Source: Smittia aterrima
Taxonomy: Eukaryota; Arthropoda; Insecta; Diptera; Chironomidae
Assembly (NCBI GenBank): GCA_033063855.1
Contig: CP093829.1
Location: 23,343,537 to 23,407,536 of the forward strand
Length of the DNA stretch: 64,000 bases
Direction: 5' to 3'
Made by a program: the position numbers and the translations under genes. Below the pieces are notes generated by a model. The model was not told the DNA's origin and made no database searches. It was given only the letters and a program-made list of their open reading frames with translations. Below are positions 24,727 to 35,660 of the stretch, one piece after another; the stretch's first letter is position 1; each line of letters opens with the position of its first letter.

Positions 24727-27700
24727 TCACAAAATTGTGCTTCTAGATCGGATTGATGATGGTCCTGGATTAGAAACGTTCAGATTTCCAAGAGTTTCAT
24801 CATCTGACACGTTCATCGATTCATCTTCTTCCTGGCTGCCATCGACACTGTCATTGCTGGTTGTTGAATGCGAGTTCTGCGACCAAATTTCTTGAGCATT
24901 GAGGTCGTAGTTCATCAACGTGCCAAGATGAATGTCAGAGCTTGGAATGCCTGCGACATGAAGCAAAGAACTCACAAGTTGATAATTCTTCATGTGAGCT
25001 TCACGGAACTTTGGCATTATGGCGACGACGGATTTGTTCTTGCGATGCTGTAATTGATTGATAAGTTAAGATATTCCAAAGTGCCAATAAATTTTTAAGT
25101 TTTTTTACCTTGAGCTCGCAACTAACTCCATGACTGAATCGCGTCACTTTCTGAACGCTCTTGCATAACTCTGTGAACTTCTTCTTATCCTTGATATTTT
25201 GCTTAAGGACATTTATGCCAGAAGAATTGAAAACTCGAATGAAAACCTGAACTTCTTTCAGGAAAACCACAAAAGCGTTTTGTTGATCGATGCACTTGAC
25301 GATGTCAATGATTTCATTAAAAATCTTCGATGTTCTAATCCAAAAGTCGTAATCCATTCGATTCGGATCTGTGTTTAATAGAATGTTGGATAAGCGCGAG
25401 AGATAAGTTCGAATCATGTAAATCGAGTTTGATCTGTTGAACGACGGGAAAGTCTTCTGGAACTCTAACTTCTTTGTAATGATATTCTGGAAGTCATCAG
25501 TCATTTGCATGAACTTCTTCTCCAAATCGTCAAACTTAACACCTTCAGTGAAGACTTGAAGGAGTTTCTCAAGATTTGAATTGAACGCGGCTCCATGTTC
25601 GTCTTCTCCTGTCCAGTTCATCCATTCGCGTTGCAGGAATGTTTCACAAAGTTCTTGTACGAGAGAATGCAATTCTGGATTCGAGCTGAGTCTCGTGACA
25701 GTTAATAAAAACTTCACAAGCGAGACAGCGCTGTCGATGTTCTTCACGTTAACTTGCAAAGCAACGAAACGCTTAACAACGTCCAAATAGATGTCATCAT
25801 CAGTCAACAAATTGTCTGGCATCAATTCCTCGAGAGCTTCCTTTATCAATTCTCGATTCGTTTCGAGCTTCAACTTAGGACAAGAGAAGAGAACTTCGAG
25901 GAGCTGAAGAATCAAACTGAAACTGCATTTGATCATATTTGCATCGTTCGTGAAGAAAACATCGTTCGAATCATCTTTGTCAGCTTGTTGACTCAACGAA
26001 ACAAGCTCCTCGCAAATTCCATTAAAGATTGAAGCAATTTCCGAGACGATTGCGTCCTTAATATCACGGAATGCTTTAATTGGATTGAAGAATCCTTTTT
26101 GTTCAGAACTTCGAGCGGAGAAAATCGGTTTGATTTTGTGGAAAACGTCGTCAAGAAGGAAAACTAAGTCTTGAAGACCAAACTCATTGTCAGGAATGTT
26201 TCGTGATCTAAAGTTGAATTTCTTCTTCAGCAAGACGATGGAGTGAGTGTCAATCTCTCGACAAAACTGACGAATTTTGTTCTCAGTTTCGAATTGATCT
26301 GCTGGCGTGATTCTTGTTGCATTGACAAGACTTGAATCATTTTTCTTGCGAGTCTTCTTTGGTGGTTTCGTTGATTTTTGAACAACTTTCTTTTCCTTTC
26401 GCAAGCCGTCAAACAATTTCTTTTTGAATTCAATGTCAAGGAACGATGCTGGTGGAGGATAATAATTCGATGGAACATCTTTCAAAAGATCTATCAATTT
26501 CTTTTCAATGCTGACAAGTTGCTTCACTCGTTTGACAACAACTAAATCGAAAGTCTCGCCATCCTTCTCCGTCTGATGACAAAAAGCTCCGACATACTCG
26601 CGCAACCAATTTATGCAGTGGAAGTAAAGATCGAATTGATTCTTTGCGACATTCTCGTCCATGCTGATATCTTCATCCGATGAATTGAATTTCTCGGTCA
26701 AAGTAATCGGCATGAAGGCGAAGGCTCCCAAATCGTTCAAACTTGGAAGTTTGACGTAGAAGTAGAACTGTTGTCAGTTTGAAAAGCGCAGGAATGAAGA
26801 TGACATCGTCGCTTTTCGTGTGAAACACTTGATGGCCAATTGCAATGGCAAAATTAGCTTGAGATGCTTCGGCATCTTCTTCTGCAAGCTTGTTCCGGAG
26901 TGTGACACCTTCAACATCTGGAAGTTCAGCATCGATAGGAATTGTTGAAACGTCTATGAATTTATCCATCATCAATCCACTCAGCCAGACTAAGAACATT
27001 TCGTTTATTTCGAATTCATTTCCTTTCCCAGAAAACTCGAGAGTTAATTCATCGTAAACCATTCCAAGTCCGATTGCGTTTCCTTTCACGGAATCGATGA
27101 TGAAGGTAACACGCTTTGCTGCATCTCTTATTGGACCTGCCGGAATGTCATCGATTTTAGGATCAGGATTGCCTTCGCTACTCATCACGACGTTAACAAC
27201 TTGTGCGCTGATAGTTTTAACAGCTGCGATGATGCCGAGTTGCTTGATGTTCATGTCTGGGTTCGAGTTGAGTTTGTGAGTCATCATTTCAAGATGCTCT
27301 TGTAGAACTGCTTGTTCCTCTTCGAGTTTTCTTGCTTCCAGGGAATTGTGATTATTTTTATAATTCGTTTTGTAAGCCAAAGTGCAAAGCAACTCCAACA
27401 TCAATCGATGCTCGTTAAATGTTAGTTTAACTTTTGAAACGTCAAGCACACGAAGAAGGATTTTGTGATTGATCAGCAAAGCTTCTGCTGAAGATTGGTT
27501 CTTTGAAATTTCATCGAGGATTGAAAGAGTCATCATCTTGAAATCGGATTTCGCTGAGAAAGGATTCTGAGCAGTTTTCTCACAAAGAAATTGGACGAGT
27601 GATCCAACAATTTCTTTCTTGTCGCTCGATTCAATTGCGAACAATTCCTTGAAGCAGATCGACGAGAATTCATTGATTTCGTAAACGTTGCTTTTCTGCA

Positions 27701-29188
27701 GAGCATTGAGGAGTTCGAGAAGTGTTTCTGAGTATTGAACGATCATCGGCGAGAAAGTTCTGAAACATTTCTTCATGAAGTCATCGCTGAAGAAGCCGAG
27801 CGGAACTTTCTGAAGAAAAATCTTCTTGACACTAGGAAGTTTCTCTTCTGCTACGCTCACGATCGCCAGTAACATCACAAAGTCGATAATCTTAAGATTT
27901 TCTGGTTTCTCTGAATCGACGACAGCTTTGATCCAAGCTTCCGACATCTTCGACTTTTCATGTCGAATGGATTTCTCAAGAAGTTGAATAACGTTCGAGC
28001 TGACACTGCTTCGAGGTTTCCACTTAAAATACTTTCGTAAAGATGCAACGATCTCGTCTGAGGAATTCATGTAGTGCAGCAAATATTTGACGATTCCAGG
28101 ATAAAGTTCAGGCTCGCAGTTGTTATCAAGAAGATAATTGATAAGACTTGTAATTCTTACTTTCGTGTCTTCATTCAAACTCATCTCGGTAAACATTTCG
28201 ATGAAAGGCGTAAGATTCTCTTGTTCATCTTCATACAAATTCAGCAATCGCTTCACAGCTTCGTCTTGTTTGAACTCATCCAAATCTCGAAAATGTTCGA
28301 TGATCACTTCGCGACATGGTTTGCTCTTTACTGACTCGAGGATTTCAAAGAGTCTTTGGTAGACTGTGTTGTAAGCATCTGCTGTCAACATTTGGTCAGA
28401 GAATTTGAATTGAGCAACGATCAGTCCAACAATAAATCCATCAGCAAGTTCTCCACTGGAATTAAATCAAATTAAAATTAAAAAAATCTTCTACCGAAAG
28501 AGTTAGAGAAACTCACCGTTCAACGACATATTTCTTGAGATTTTCAAGTAAGATCTTTGCAATTTCATCTTTCAAACTGGAAACGGCAAAGAAACACTGA
28601 ACCAAGCTTGTTTGACTTTGCACAGTCTTCTGAGATTCTTTCATGATGCAGCCGGTTAAGAACTTCTGTGCATCTCTTTGCTGTAAGTTGAAAGCAGCTT
28701 TGAAACCAGCAATGAATTTCTTTGCGTTCTCATTGTTGCACTCAACTGATGCTGATGTTAAGAAAGCACGAAATCTTCGAGTGAATGAGATTGGATCGTC
28801 TCCATCATCAATGAACTCGCAGCCTAATGACAATTCTTTGTTAGTTTAATTTCGTAATTTGTGAAATAGACTTACCAAGTTCAGTCACTTTAATTTTGCT
28901 GGTTAAGAGAGCGATTTCAAAGTAATTCTTTCCTCTTACTTGGTGATCCTGAGTAGTTCGTGCTACAATGTGTCGTTGAGATAAGAATCGCGATTGAGAC
29001 TCAATATTTTCTTCTGGATTTTGACTTGAAGGAACATCTTGCGAAGCGATAATATTTTGGCTCATTTCTTCGTCTTCATTTTCCTTCCCAGAGACGACAG
29101 GCGGTAATTTCTTTTGTGTCATGACGACAGGCTTTGGGATGTTCGACGCCTGGCTTGAAGGCACTCGCTTAAAGCTCTTTCTGTACAT
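24727..29188 (-). CDS. Fancd2: Fanconi anaemia group D2 protein (FANCD2)
   Basis: Exons are 29188-28876, 28823-28517, 28455-25109 and 25047-24727, about 1428 residues (human about 1450). FANCD2 forms a DNA clamp with FANCI at interstrand crosslinks and stalled forks, and is switched on by FANCL-directed monoubiquitination. Family landmarks seen are MSEAWIKAV (about 378), NIKQLGIIAAV with the candidate ubiquitin-acceptor lysine near residue 611, NWLREYVGAF, FCREID, and an acidic tail after a NYDLNAQEIWSQNSH segment like the vertebrate C-terminus. The three introns are 52-62 bases. Oddity: the long third exon changes frame by one base near 26727-26765, and both flanking segments align to the family. 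This could be an assembly indel, an unusual splice or a real frameshift. The start is the first ATG. The gene is divergent from BPNT2 (181 bp between starts). Confidence 0.9.
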
Positions 29189-29369
29189 TTTTAAATTCTA
29201 TTTTTGTTTTTAACAATTTTGTTTTCGCGGGTTTTTAAATTTCTTTACTGAACACACAATTTCGATTTCGTTCAGTAATAAAGAGATAAAAACAAAACAA
29301 ATTTTAAAATAAACTTAATTCGCGAATAACAAATGTAACCAGTAATTTAGAGATTTAAATTTCATCGCA
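29189..29369. promoter_or_regulatory. Shared FANCD2/BPNT2 divergent promoter region
   Basis: The 181 bp between the two start codons must hold both 5' UTRs and promoters. It is AT-rich and no TATA-Inr pair stands out. Confidence 0.5.
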
Positions 29370-30429
29370 ATGAATCTGGGAGGCTCAATTCGTATCAACA
29401 AATGTGCTGTCTTAGCGCTTATCGCTTTCGTTGTTTTAATAATTTATATTTTCGCTCCGTCGTTTAACAATTCGATTGAAAATCTTCCTAAAAGCCATGA
29501 CAAAATTAATCTACGTAAGTTAGTGATTGGATTGATACTAGCAGCAAACTCAGGAGGAAAGGAAGTCGTCAAGATATCGAAAGAATCAGATTTCGGAATC
29601 AAATCAAAGGGAAAGACGAAGGAGGGAGTTGACGACCCAGTCACTCTCGCTGATGGAAATTCGCATTGTTCGATTGCTTACGGCTTAAGAAGGATTTTCC
29701 CGAATCTCAGACTAATCTCAGAAGAAGATGTACTTAAGAAGAGTTGCCCTCATCAAGATGACTTTTTCGATCTCGATCCGAGTGTGTTATCATCAGTGAA
29801 ACTGCCTGACGAATACGTGGAGCTAAATGACGTCACAGTTTGGATCGATCCGCTGGATGCCACTAAGGAATACACTGAGAAGCTCTTTCATTACGTTTCT
29901 GTGATGATTTGCGTAGCAGTCAAAGGAGAACCTTTGATAGGTGTTGTCCATTTTCCTTTTTCTCAGAAGACTTATTGGGCGTGGAGTAACAAAGGAGTTT
30001 CCGAGACTTTGTCGAAAGTTAAAAAAGTAAGAAAAGTTTTGAAACTTTTTGTTGAAAGCTTCTCATTAAAACTTTTTATTATTTTAGGATCACGAAACAG
30101 TAAAGTCTCCAATTGTTGTCGTTTCTCGAAGCCACGCTGGTGAAGTTAAAGACCTAGCAAAGAAAATGTTTGGTGAGAAAGTTAGCGTGATCAATGCCGC
30201 AGGATCTGGCTACAAGATAATTCAAGTGCTCGAGGGAAACGCTACAATTTATCTTCACAACACTCACATCAAGAAATGGGATTTGTGTGCTGGCAATGCA
30301 ATAGTCAATGCAGTTGGTGGACGAATGACAACACTTTCCGATGAAGACATTTTATACAGCGCTGATTCTAATCATGTCGTTGATGACGGACTTAAGGTTG
30401 AGTTAAACAAAAATGTGATTTTAAACTAA
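29370..30429 (+). CDS. BPNT2: Golgi-resident PAP phosphatase (BPNT2/IMPAD1)
   Basis: Exons 29370-30026 and 30088-30429, 332 residues, with a 61-base intron. The family hydrolyses 3'-phosphoadenosine 5'-phosphate in the Golgi lumen, removing the by-product of sulfotransferases. A single N-terminal membrane segment (about residues 12-30) predicts a type II Golgi protein. The lithium-sensitive metal-dependent phosphatase motifs are intact: DDPVTLAD (88-95), ISEED (116-120), WIDPLDAT (158-165) and WDLCAG (283-288). The soluble cytosolic paralogue BPNT1 lacks the membrane anchor, so BPNT2 is preferred. The gene converges on mio, with 84 bp between stops. An ATTAAA signal lies at 30450. Confidence 0.92.
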
Positions 30430-30449
30430 GAACACGGTTGAGACGTTCC

Positions 30450-30455
30450 ATTAAA
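30450..30455 (+). terminator. Polyadenylation signal of BPNT2
   Basis: ATTAAA 20 bases after the stop. The 3' UTR probably runs into the opposing mio 3' end. Confidence 0.5.
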
Positions 30456-30495
30456 AATTTGGTTTTATTTTACCATAACTCTTTTGAATTCAACA

Positions 30496-30501
30496 TTTAT
30501 T
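30496..30501 (-). terminator. Polyadenylation signal of mio
   Basis: AATAAA on the minus strand, 12 bases beyond the mio stop codon. Confidence 0.6.
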
Positions 30502-30513
30502 GATCTAATTTAA

Positions 30514-33444
30514 TCATTGAATTTTGATTTCGTCATCATCTAGCGCTTTGTCTGACTCTTTCAGAAGAGGTAGATCGATGGCAAAGCATTTACAATTACA
30601 GCAAGTCACAGGACATTCAGTGTGCGTCTTGAACCAATTGATTAGATGCTCGGAATGACCCTGTAAAGTAATAATTAGTAAGAAGATCTCTAATTAGTAA
30701 TTAACGCATACGTACTCCGTGACGACAACTTTGACACCTTCGAATGAAAAAAGAAGTTTAATTAAGATCACAAACGACTTGATAGAAATCTTTCTTACCA
30801 GCTAAACCACTTTTGGAATGGTTTTGATTTGATTCCTGCAGGATTATAGAAGCCTGAAGTCGTGGTCGTTCCCATATGAAGCAAACAAAGTGAACATCTT
30901 GGAAGAGGTTTTCTACAATTGGGACATGATGAGAGTTTGTTGCCTTGCGTTTGATTTCGAAGACGAGCGTCTTCTTGAAGTGTCGCTGAAACAGATTTGC
31001 CACAGAACGAGCAGAGGAGATAAACAAGCTTTGGTGACTTTGGTGACGTTTTCATCGATTGCTGAATGGAGATATCGAAAGCAGCTCGTTTTTCCCACAT
31101 CTGCCAAATGTTCATGAGGTTGCGCAAACTCGAAATCCAACTTTGAATTCGATTGTCTGTTTGTAGGTCTGGTGGCATGATCTTCGCTCCAATCAAAGCT
31201 GCAGTTTGTACATCATCTGTTCGATCTACGAAAGCTTGCAACAATTGAATTCCGTCAAGAGTTGCTCCTGTCACAAGCAATCCATTCAAGTCTCCTTCTT
31301 CAATCGCATGAAGAATCATAAACTTAACATATTCTGATAACTGTCGATCGTTGAGAAAAGCACAAGCAAAAGCCATTCGATCACTGATCGGGACGCCATC
31401 CTCGTAAAGAACTCCAGCGTAAGTGTCGTCAGCGAGGAAATTAAAAATTGCACGTAGATGTGGATCCTGAATTTGCTTTTGAGCCATTGCACATTGATTC
31501 TTCCAGATGCCCGAACTGAATCCAGCTAAAGCGATCGCGGACATTCTCAGAGAACTCTTATCATCGTCCATGTCGTCAGCACCTTTGCCTAAGATGTCAA
31601 TCGCCATTCGAATCCGAAGATGGAAAACTGCAAGCATTGCCGCTCTCGTGTACTTCTTCTTCTTGCAGAGCTCTTCGTTGTACATCAGAAGATTTGTTCC
31701 AACGTCGCCTTTGTGGAAGTTCCATCCACATAATTCTTGAGCAAAGTCTCTCTCCTCGCTTCGATACAATTTAATGTTTCCGCTGGTAGAAAAGTCGATG
31801 AATGTCTTTGATTCGAGTGAAGATTGAGCTATCGTAAGTTCATCGCTGTTCGGCACGATCCCGAGAATTGTTCGCAAGCCAATGAAACAATCAGCTTTTT
31901 GCATTTGACCGAGAAGTCGCCAGACTCTTTGCAACGAAGGGTCCATGCAAGTTTTTGCGTTCTTCTCGAGCTCTGTAAAATGTCCGTAATCTTGCATGAT
32001 CCTTTGTTGAAACAATTCTGTTAAATCTCCGTCCATGAGTCCTCCGTTCGAGAACCAATAGTTCGATGAGTCAGTTGGTGTTGAGGGAGGCGAGATGAGA
32101 GGAAATTCACGGATCTCGTTTGATGAAGGACCCCAAAGTTTATTCCATTTGTCAAATATCGCAATCGTTCGTTCTGGAACTTGAAGATCCATAAGAAGTG
32201 GAGAGTTAATGTTGTTGCTGACAGCAATCAATTGATTAGGCTTTTTCGGATGCCAACAAATGCTATCGAGTGTCGTGTGCTTTCCAGTCAGTTGAAGTCG
32301 ATTTTTTCTGTCGATGATCTCGAAAGGAGCAACTGTTCGTTTCACAAAATGAGCTCCATCGCTATCACCTTCTGCTCCTGTCATATGAATATCAATTATG
32401 TTCATAGCTCGCGAGGCATCTTTCTGAAGGCACATTAGATAATTTGACATTGTTGGACACCAAGATATTTGTGCGAGATTGTTTTGGAGTTGAAAGTGGT
32501 TGATCGGTTCCGTGAATTTGCGTAAATCAAAAAGATTGACTACGTTCTCGAAGTAACTCGCAAGATATCGACTGTTAGGCGAGATACTAAGTCCATTCAC
32601 AGCTCGAGTTGATGTTGTTGATACAGTTGGACTCTGACGAAGATCAAACATTTTAATGCACTTTTGAGACATGCCGGCTATGAGAGTTTTCTTATCCCAA
32701 CACATCGCGTGAGCTGTTTCTGATAATCCAATGAGATGAACGATTGAATTCTCGGATGGAATTCCTTTGTTCACATCCCAAACAGTGATTGCATGATCAA
32801 ATTTGTTCTTCTCGAATCCCATCGAGAGCAAACCATGCTCAACATTATTCCAGGCAAGCGCAAGGCACGGTCGGTTCTGTCGAGGTGCTAAAATAAAGTT
32901 TAATGACTTTGATTCTAAGACTTCTCACGTTGAACTTACTAAATTCCAAATATTGATCAGACTTAGGGTCAAAGTTGATAATCGAAACTTTTCCCGATGC
33001 TTGACCGCAAGCGACCAAGAGTTCGTCTTGATGATGCGATGGAGCTGCACATTTTATGTATTGGTAACGTTTCTCCGAATTGAGGTAAACGATTGAGTTG
33101 TTAAGTTGGCTGATAAATTTTGTATTGTCTAAAAAAGAAATATTTTAGCTGCGTAAAAACTGATAAGCGATTCCTCTGCACTTACTGACAATCTGGATTT
33201 TCGGAAGATCGTAGATGAATTCCGTTTCCTGAGTCTTCTCCCTCAACTCATACAAGCCGATTTCAGAGCTCCCGCAAAGGATGAATTTATCAAAATTATT
33301 ATTATCAAAGAAAGACAACATTGTTTGAGCAATGTCTTCTAGATTTAAGAAAGTCGGGTCGATCGGGGAAGATTTGAAAAAGCGCTTTTGCACTAACTTG
33401 TTTGAACTTTCCACAAAATTCCCAATCGTTCCACAAAGTTCCAT
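30514..33444 (-). CDS. mio: GATOR2 subunit Mio/MIOS
   Basis: Exons 33444-33186, 33128-32940, 32887-30799, 30737-30716 and 30660-30514, 901 residues, all phases consistent. MIOS is a structural subunit of GATOR2, which opposes GATOR1 and lets amino acids activate TORC1 at the lysosome; in Drosophila mio is needed for oocyte identity. Seen: an N-terminal WD40 propeller (HAITVWDV, MFDLRQS, LFDLRKF), a helical solenoid with QELCGWNF and YVDRTDDVQTAALIGAK-like segments close to human MIOS, and a C-terminal RING-like zinc module (CSFCGKS, CPNCRKPLPRC, CQSCRHGGH, ECPVTCCNCKC). The fourth exon is only 22 bases. The start is the first ATG (MELCGTIGN). The coding sequence just after it lies in an inverted repeat. 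Confidence 0.92.
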
Positions 33445-33481
33445 ATTGGAAAGTTGAAACAAGTTAGAAAAAGCGCTTTTT
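33377..33481. repeat. Near-perfect inverted repeat over the mio start codon
   Basis: The left arm 33377-33413 and right arm 33447-33481 are reverse complements apart from a few mismatches and a two-base gap. Both carry AAAAAGCGCTTTT, CTAACTTGTTT and AACTTTCCA. The 33-base loop holds the mio ATG (33442-33444). The left arm is inside mio codons and the right arm is in its 5' UTR / the ADCK5 promoter side. Confidence 0.85.
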
Positions 33482-33554
33482 ATAATTCAAAGCTGGCAAT
33501 CCAATGTTTTGTTTTGTTTATGTTTAGAAAGAGCTTTGATCAAAAAAATTAAAT
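33445..33554. promoter_or_regulatory. Shared mio/ADCK5 divergent promoter region
   Basis: Only 110 bp separate the two start codons, and one arm of the inverted repeat takes up a third of it. No TATA box is obvious. Confidence 0.5.
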
Positions 33555-35239
33555 ATGCTAAGTAGGCTAGTCTCCTTAAGTGCTCAAAAGTGTTTCAATT
33601 CCTCCATTCGACATTCCTCAACGACTGTCACTTCGAGTAATCTCGCGAAATACAAGAAATCGTTAGTTGTTCTCGCCGGATTTGGATCATTAACAGGTTT
33701 TGACTATTTTGTTCGAGATGGAGAGTCGCTGGGAGCTGTTCTACGTTTCATGCGAAGCTTTAAGATTGCATGCCAAATATCAATCGATTACAGTCTTGGT
33801 TTACAAGGATTAGAAGAAAATTCCGAGGAATATGAAAAAGTGAGTGAGCTTCGTAAAGTTTTGCAATTTCCAAAGTTTTCTTGTTCTTACAGAAAATCAA
33901 AGAAATTCATCAGATGTCAGCGAATCGCTTGTTGGAAGGTTGCATGCAAAACGGAGGATTATACATCAAAATCGGACAAGGCGTCGCTGCAATCAATCAC
34001 ATTCTTCCAGTCGAATACACCGACACTTTGAAACTACTTGAAGACTCTTGTCTCGAACGAAAATACGATGAAGTTAACAGACTCTTCCTCGAAGACTTCG
34101 GTGACACTCCCGATAATCTTTTCGCTGAATTCAATCGACAACCTATCGCGGCAGCTTCACTCGCGCAAGTTTTCCGAGCGAAGACGAAAGATGGATTTGA
34201 TGTTGCGGTCAAAGTTCAATATCTTGACCTTCAGAAAAGATTTCGCGGAGATGTCGGAACAATTTTGTTTCTACAAAACATAATCGCATTCATTCACAAG
34301 AATTACAATTTCGGTTGGATTATTCGTGATCTGAAAAAGAGTTTGGAGATGGAACTTGATTTCGTTCATGAAGCTGCGAACGCCGAGCGATGTGCCAAGG
34401 ATTTAAAGCATTTCAATTACATTCACATTCCTAAAATTTATTCCGAACTCTCAGGAACAAGAGTTTTGACAGCTGAGTTCATCGACAACGCTTGCAAGAT
34501 AAGTGACATGAAATCACTCAAACGAATGAAAGTTAACTTGAAAGAAGTCGACAAGAAGTTGTTTGAAGTATTCGCTTACCAAATATTCACAACTGGCTTT
34601 GTTCATGCTGATCCTCATCCTGGCAATGTCTTCGTTAGAAAAAGTAAAGGAAAAGTTCAATTGGTGCTGCTCGATCATGGTCTTTACGAAACGATAACTG
34701 AAGACATCCGAAACGACTTGTGTTGCTTCTGGGAAGCAATTGTTCTTCGCGATTATGAAAGAATGAAGATTTATAGCGACAAGCTTCACGTGTCGGATCA
34801 TAAGAGATTCGCTGAGATTCTCCTTCAGAAACCACTCGAGATCAACAAATTTAGCTTCGCGACGAAGTACACGGAAGAAGAAGTTTTGTACATGAAGAAA
34901 GTTGCTTCGAAACACTTTAACATTATCATGACAGTGCTAAAGGAAATGCCACGTAATTTACTTTTCATCGTTCGAAATCTAAACATCGTCAGAGCAATCG
35001 CTAGAGAGCATGGAGATCTCGTAGATCGACCAAAGATCATGGCACGTTTTGCCATTTCAAATCTTCTCACGTCAGGTGGAAGCATCTTCAGTTACATTAG
35101 AAGGAAAATTCATTTCGAGTGGAGTCTAATGAAACTTTTCGCTGAGTTCTGGATCATGCGAAATTATTTGAAGTGCCTCGAGTTCCTAGGAAGAGCTCCA
35201 GAGAACACTTCCATGCTGCTCAATGTTGAATTCGAATGA
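33555..35239 (+). CDS. ADCK5: Mitochondrial atypical kinase ADCK5 (UbiB/aarF family)
   Basis: Exons 33555-33839 and 33893-35239, 543 residues. UbiB-family proteins are atypical protein kinase-like ATPases of mitochondria and plastids; the role of ADCK5 itself is poorly defined. The Arg/Ser-rich start (MLSRLVSLSAQKCF) followed by a hydrophobic stretch (about 37-45) suits mitochondrial import. Seen: KIGQ (121-124), Ala-rich loop AAASLAQV (181-188), VAVK lysine (202), ELDFVHEAANAERCA, HADPHPGN catalytic loop (333-340) and DHG metal motif (356-358). GLEENSEEY, LFLEDF and the segment around ILPVEYT resemble ADCK5 more than ADCK1. The single intron is 53 bases. The gene is divergent from mio. Confidence 0.9.
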
Positions 35240-35313
35240 AGTCGTAAAGTTAGTTTAATTTGAGGTGCTTGGAGGAAACTCCGCCAATGGAAAATGTTTT
35301 GTACTCATTCATA

Positions 35314-35328
35314 AATAAATGCAATAAA
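35314..35328 (+). terminator. Polyadenylation signals of ADCK5
   Basis: Two AATAAA hexamers (35314 and 35323), about 75-85 bases after the stop. Confidence 0.6.
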
Positions 35329-35660
35329 GCGAAAAGGCAAATCGAATTTTTCTTTCCTCTAACGTTCTTAGAAAAGCGAAAAAATTAAAAAGAACTCTTT
35401 AGTCGATTCGCGCCGGCAAGCAATTTTGAAAGAAAACAATCAAAAAGTTTGTCACAATGCATTTGCATCGGTTGCTTTGAAAGGATTGGCACGACGACGG
35501 ACACGAAGTTTTTGCGATTGTATTCACACTTCGCTCAACTTTCTCGCTCGCTCTCTCAATATTTTGTTTCACTTTTTGTCAAGTTTTGCCGGCGACTGGA
35601 CGCTCATCCAGTCAAGTCTTTAAGAAATTTATTCTGCAGTGAAAAACTTGCATCGTCAAC
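35329..35660. other. Spacer between ADCK5 and the MOV10-like gene
   Basis: No gene. The stretch includes a perfect 7-bp hairpin (GACTGGA, loop, TCCAGTC) at 35594-35613, which would fall in the 5' UTR of the helicase gene if transcription begins upstream of it. Otherwise nothing was recognised. Confidence 0.5.

Noticed and set aside
26775..26835. A 61-base intron inside FANCD2 exon 3
   Set aside because: It has GT-AG ends and would restore the frame. However, it is richer in G/C than the other introns of the gene, and its translation (…IPALFKL…) aligns to conserved FANCD2 sequence. It is kept only as an alternative explanation of the frame break.
28513..29188. Condensin subunit CAP-G as identity of the first minus-strand gene
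   Set aside because: The HEAT-like helical composition suggested it at first, but SEAWIKA, LGIIAAV, NWLREYVGAF and the C-terminal EIWSQNS segment are FANCD2 features.
33555..35239. ADCK1 as the identity of the UbiB-family gene
   Set aside because: The motifs fit the whole family, but GLEENSEEY, the KIGQ-flanking segment and LFLEDF match ADCK5 better than ADCK1.
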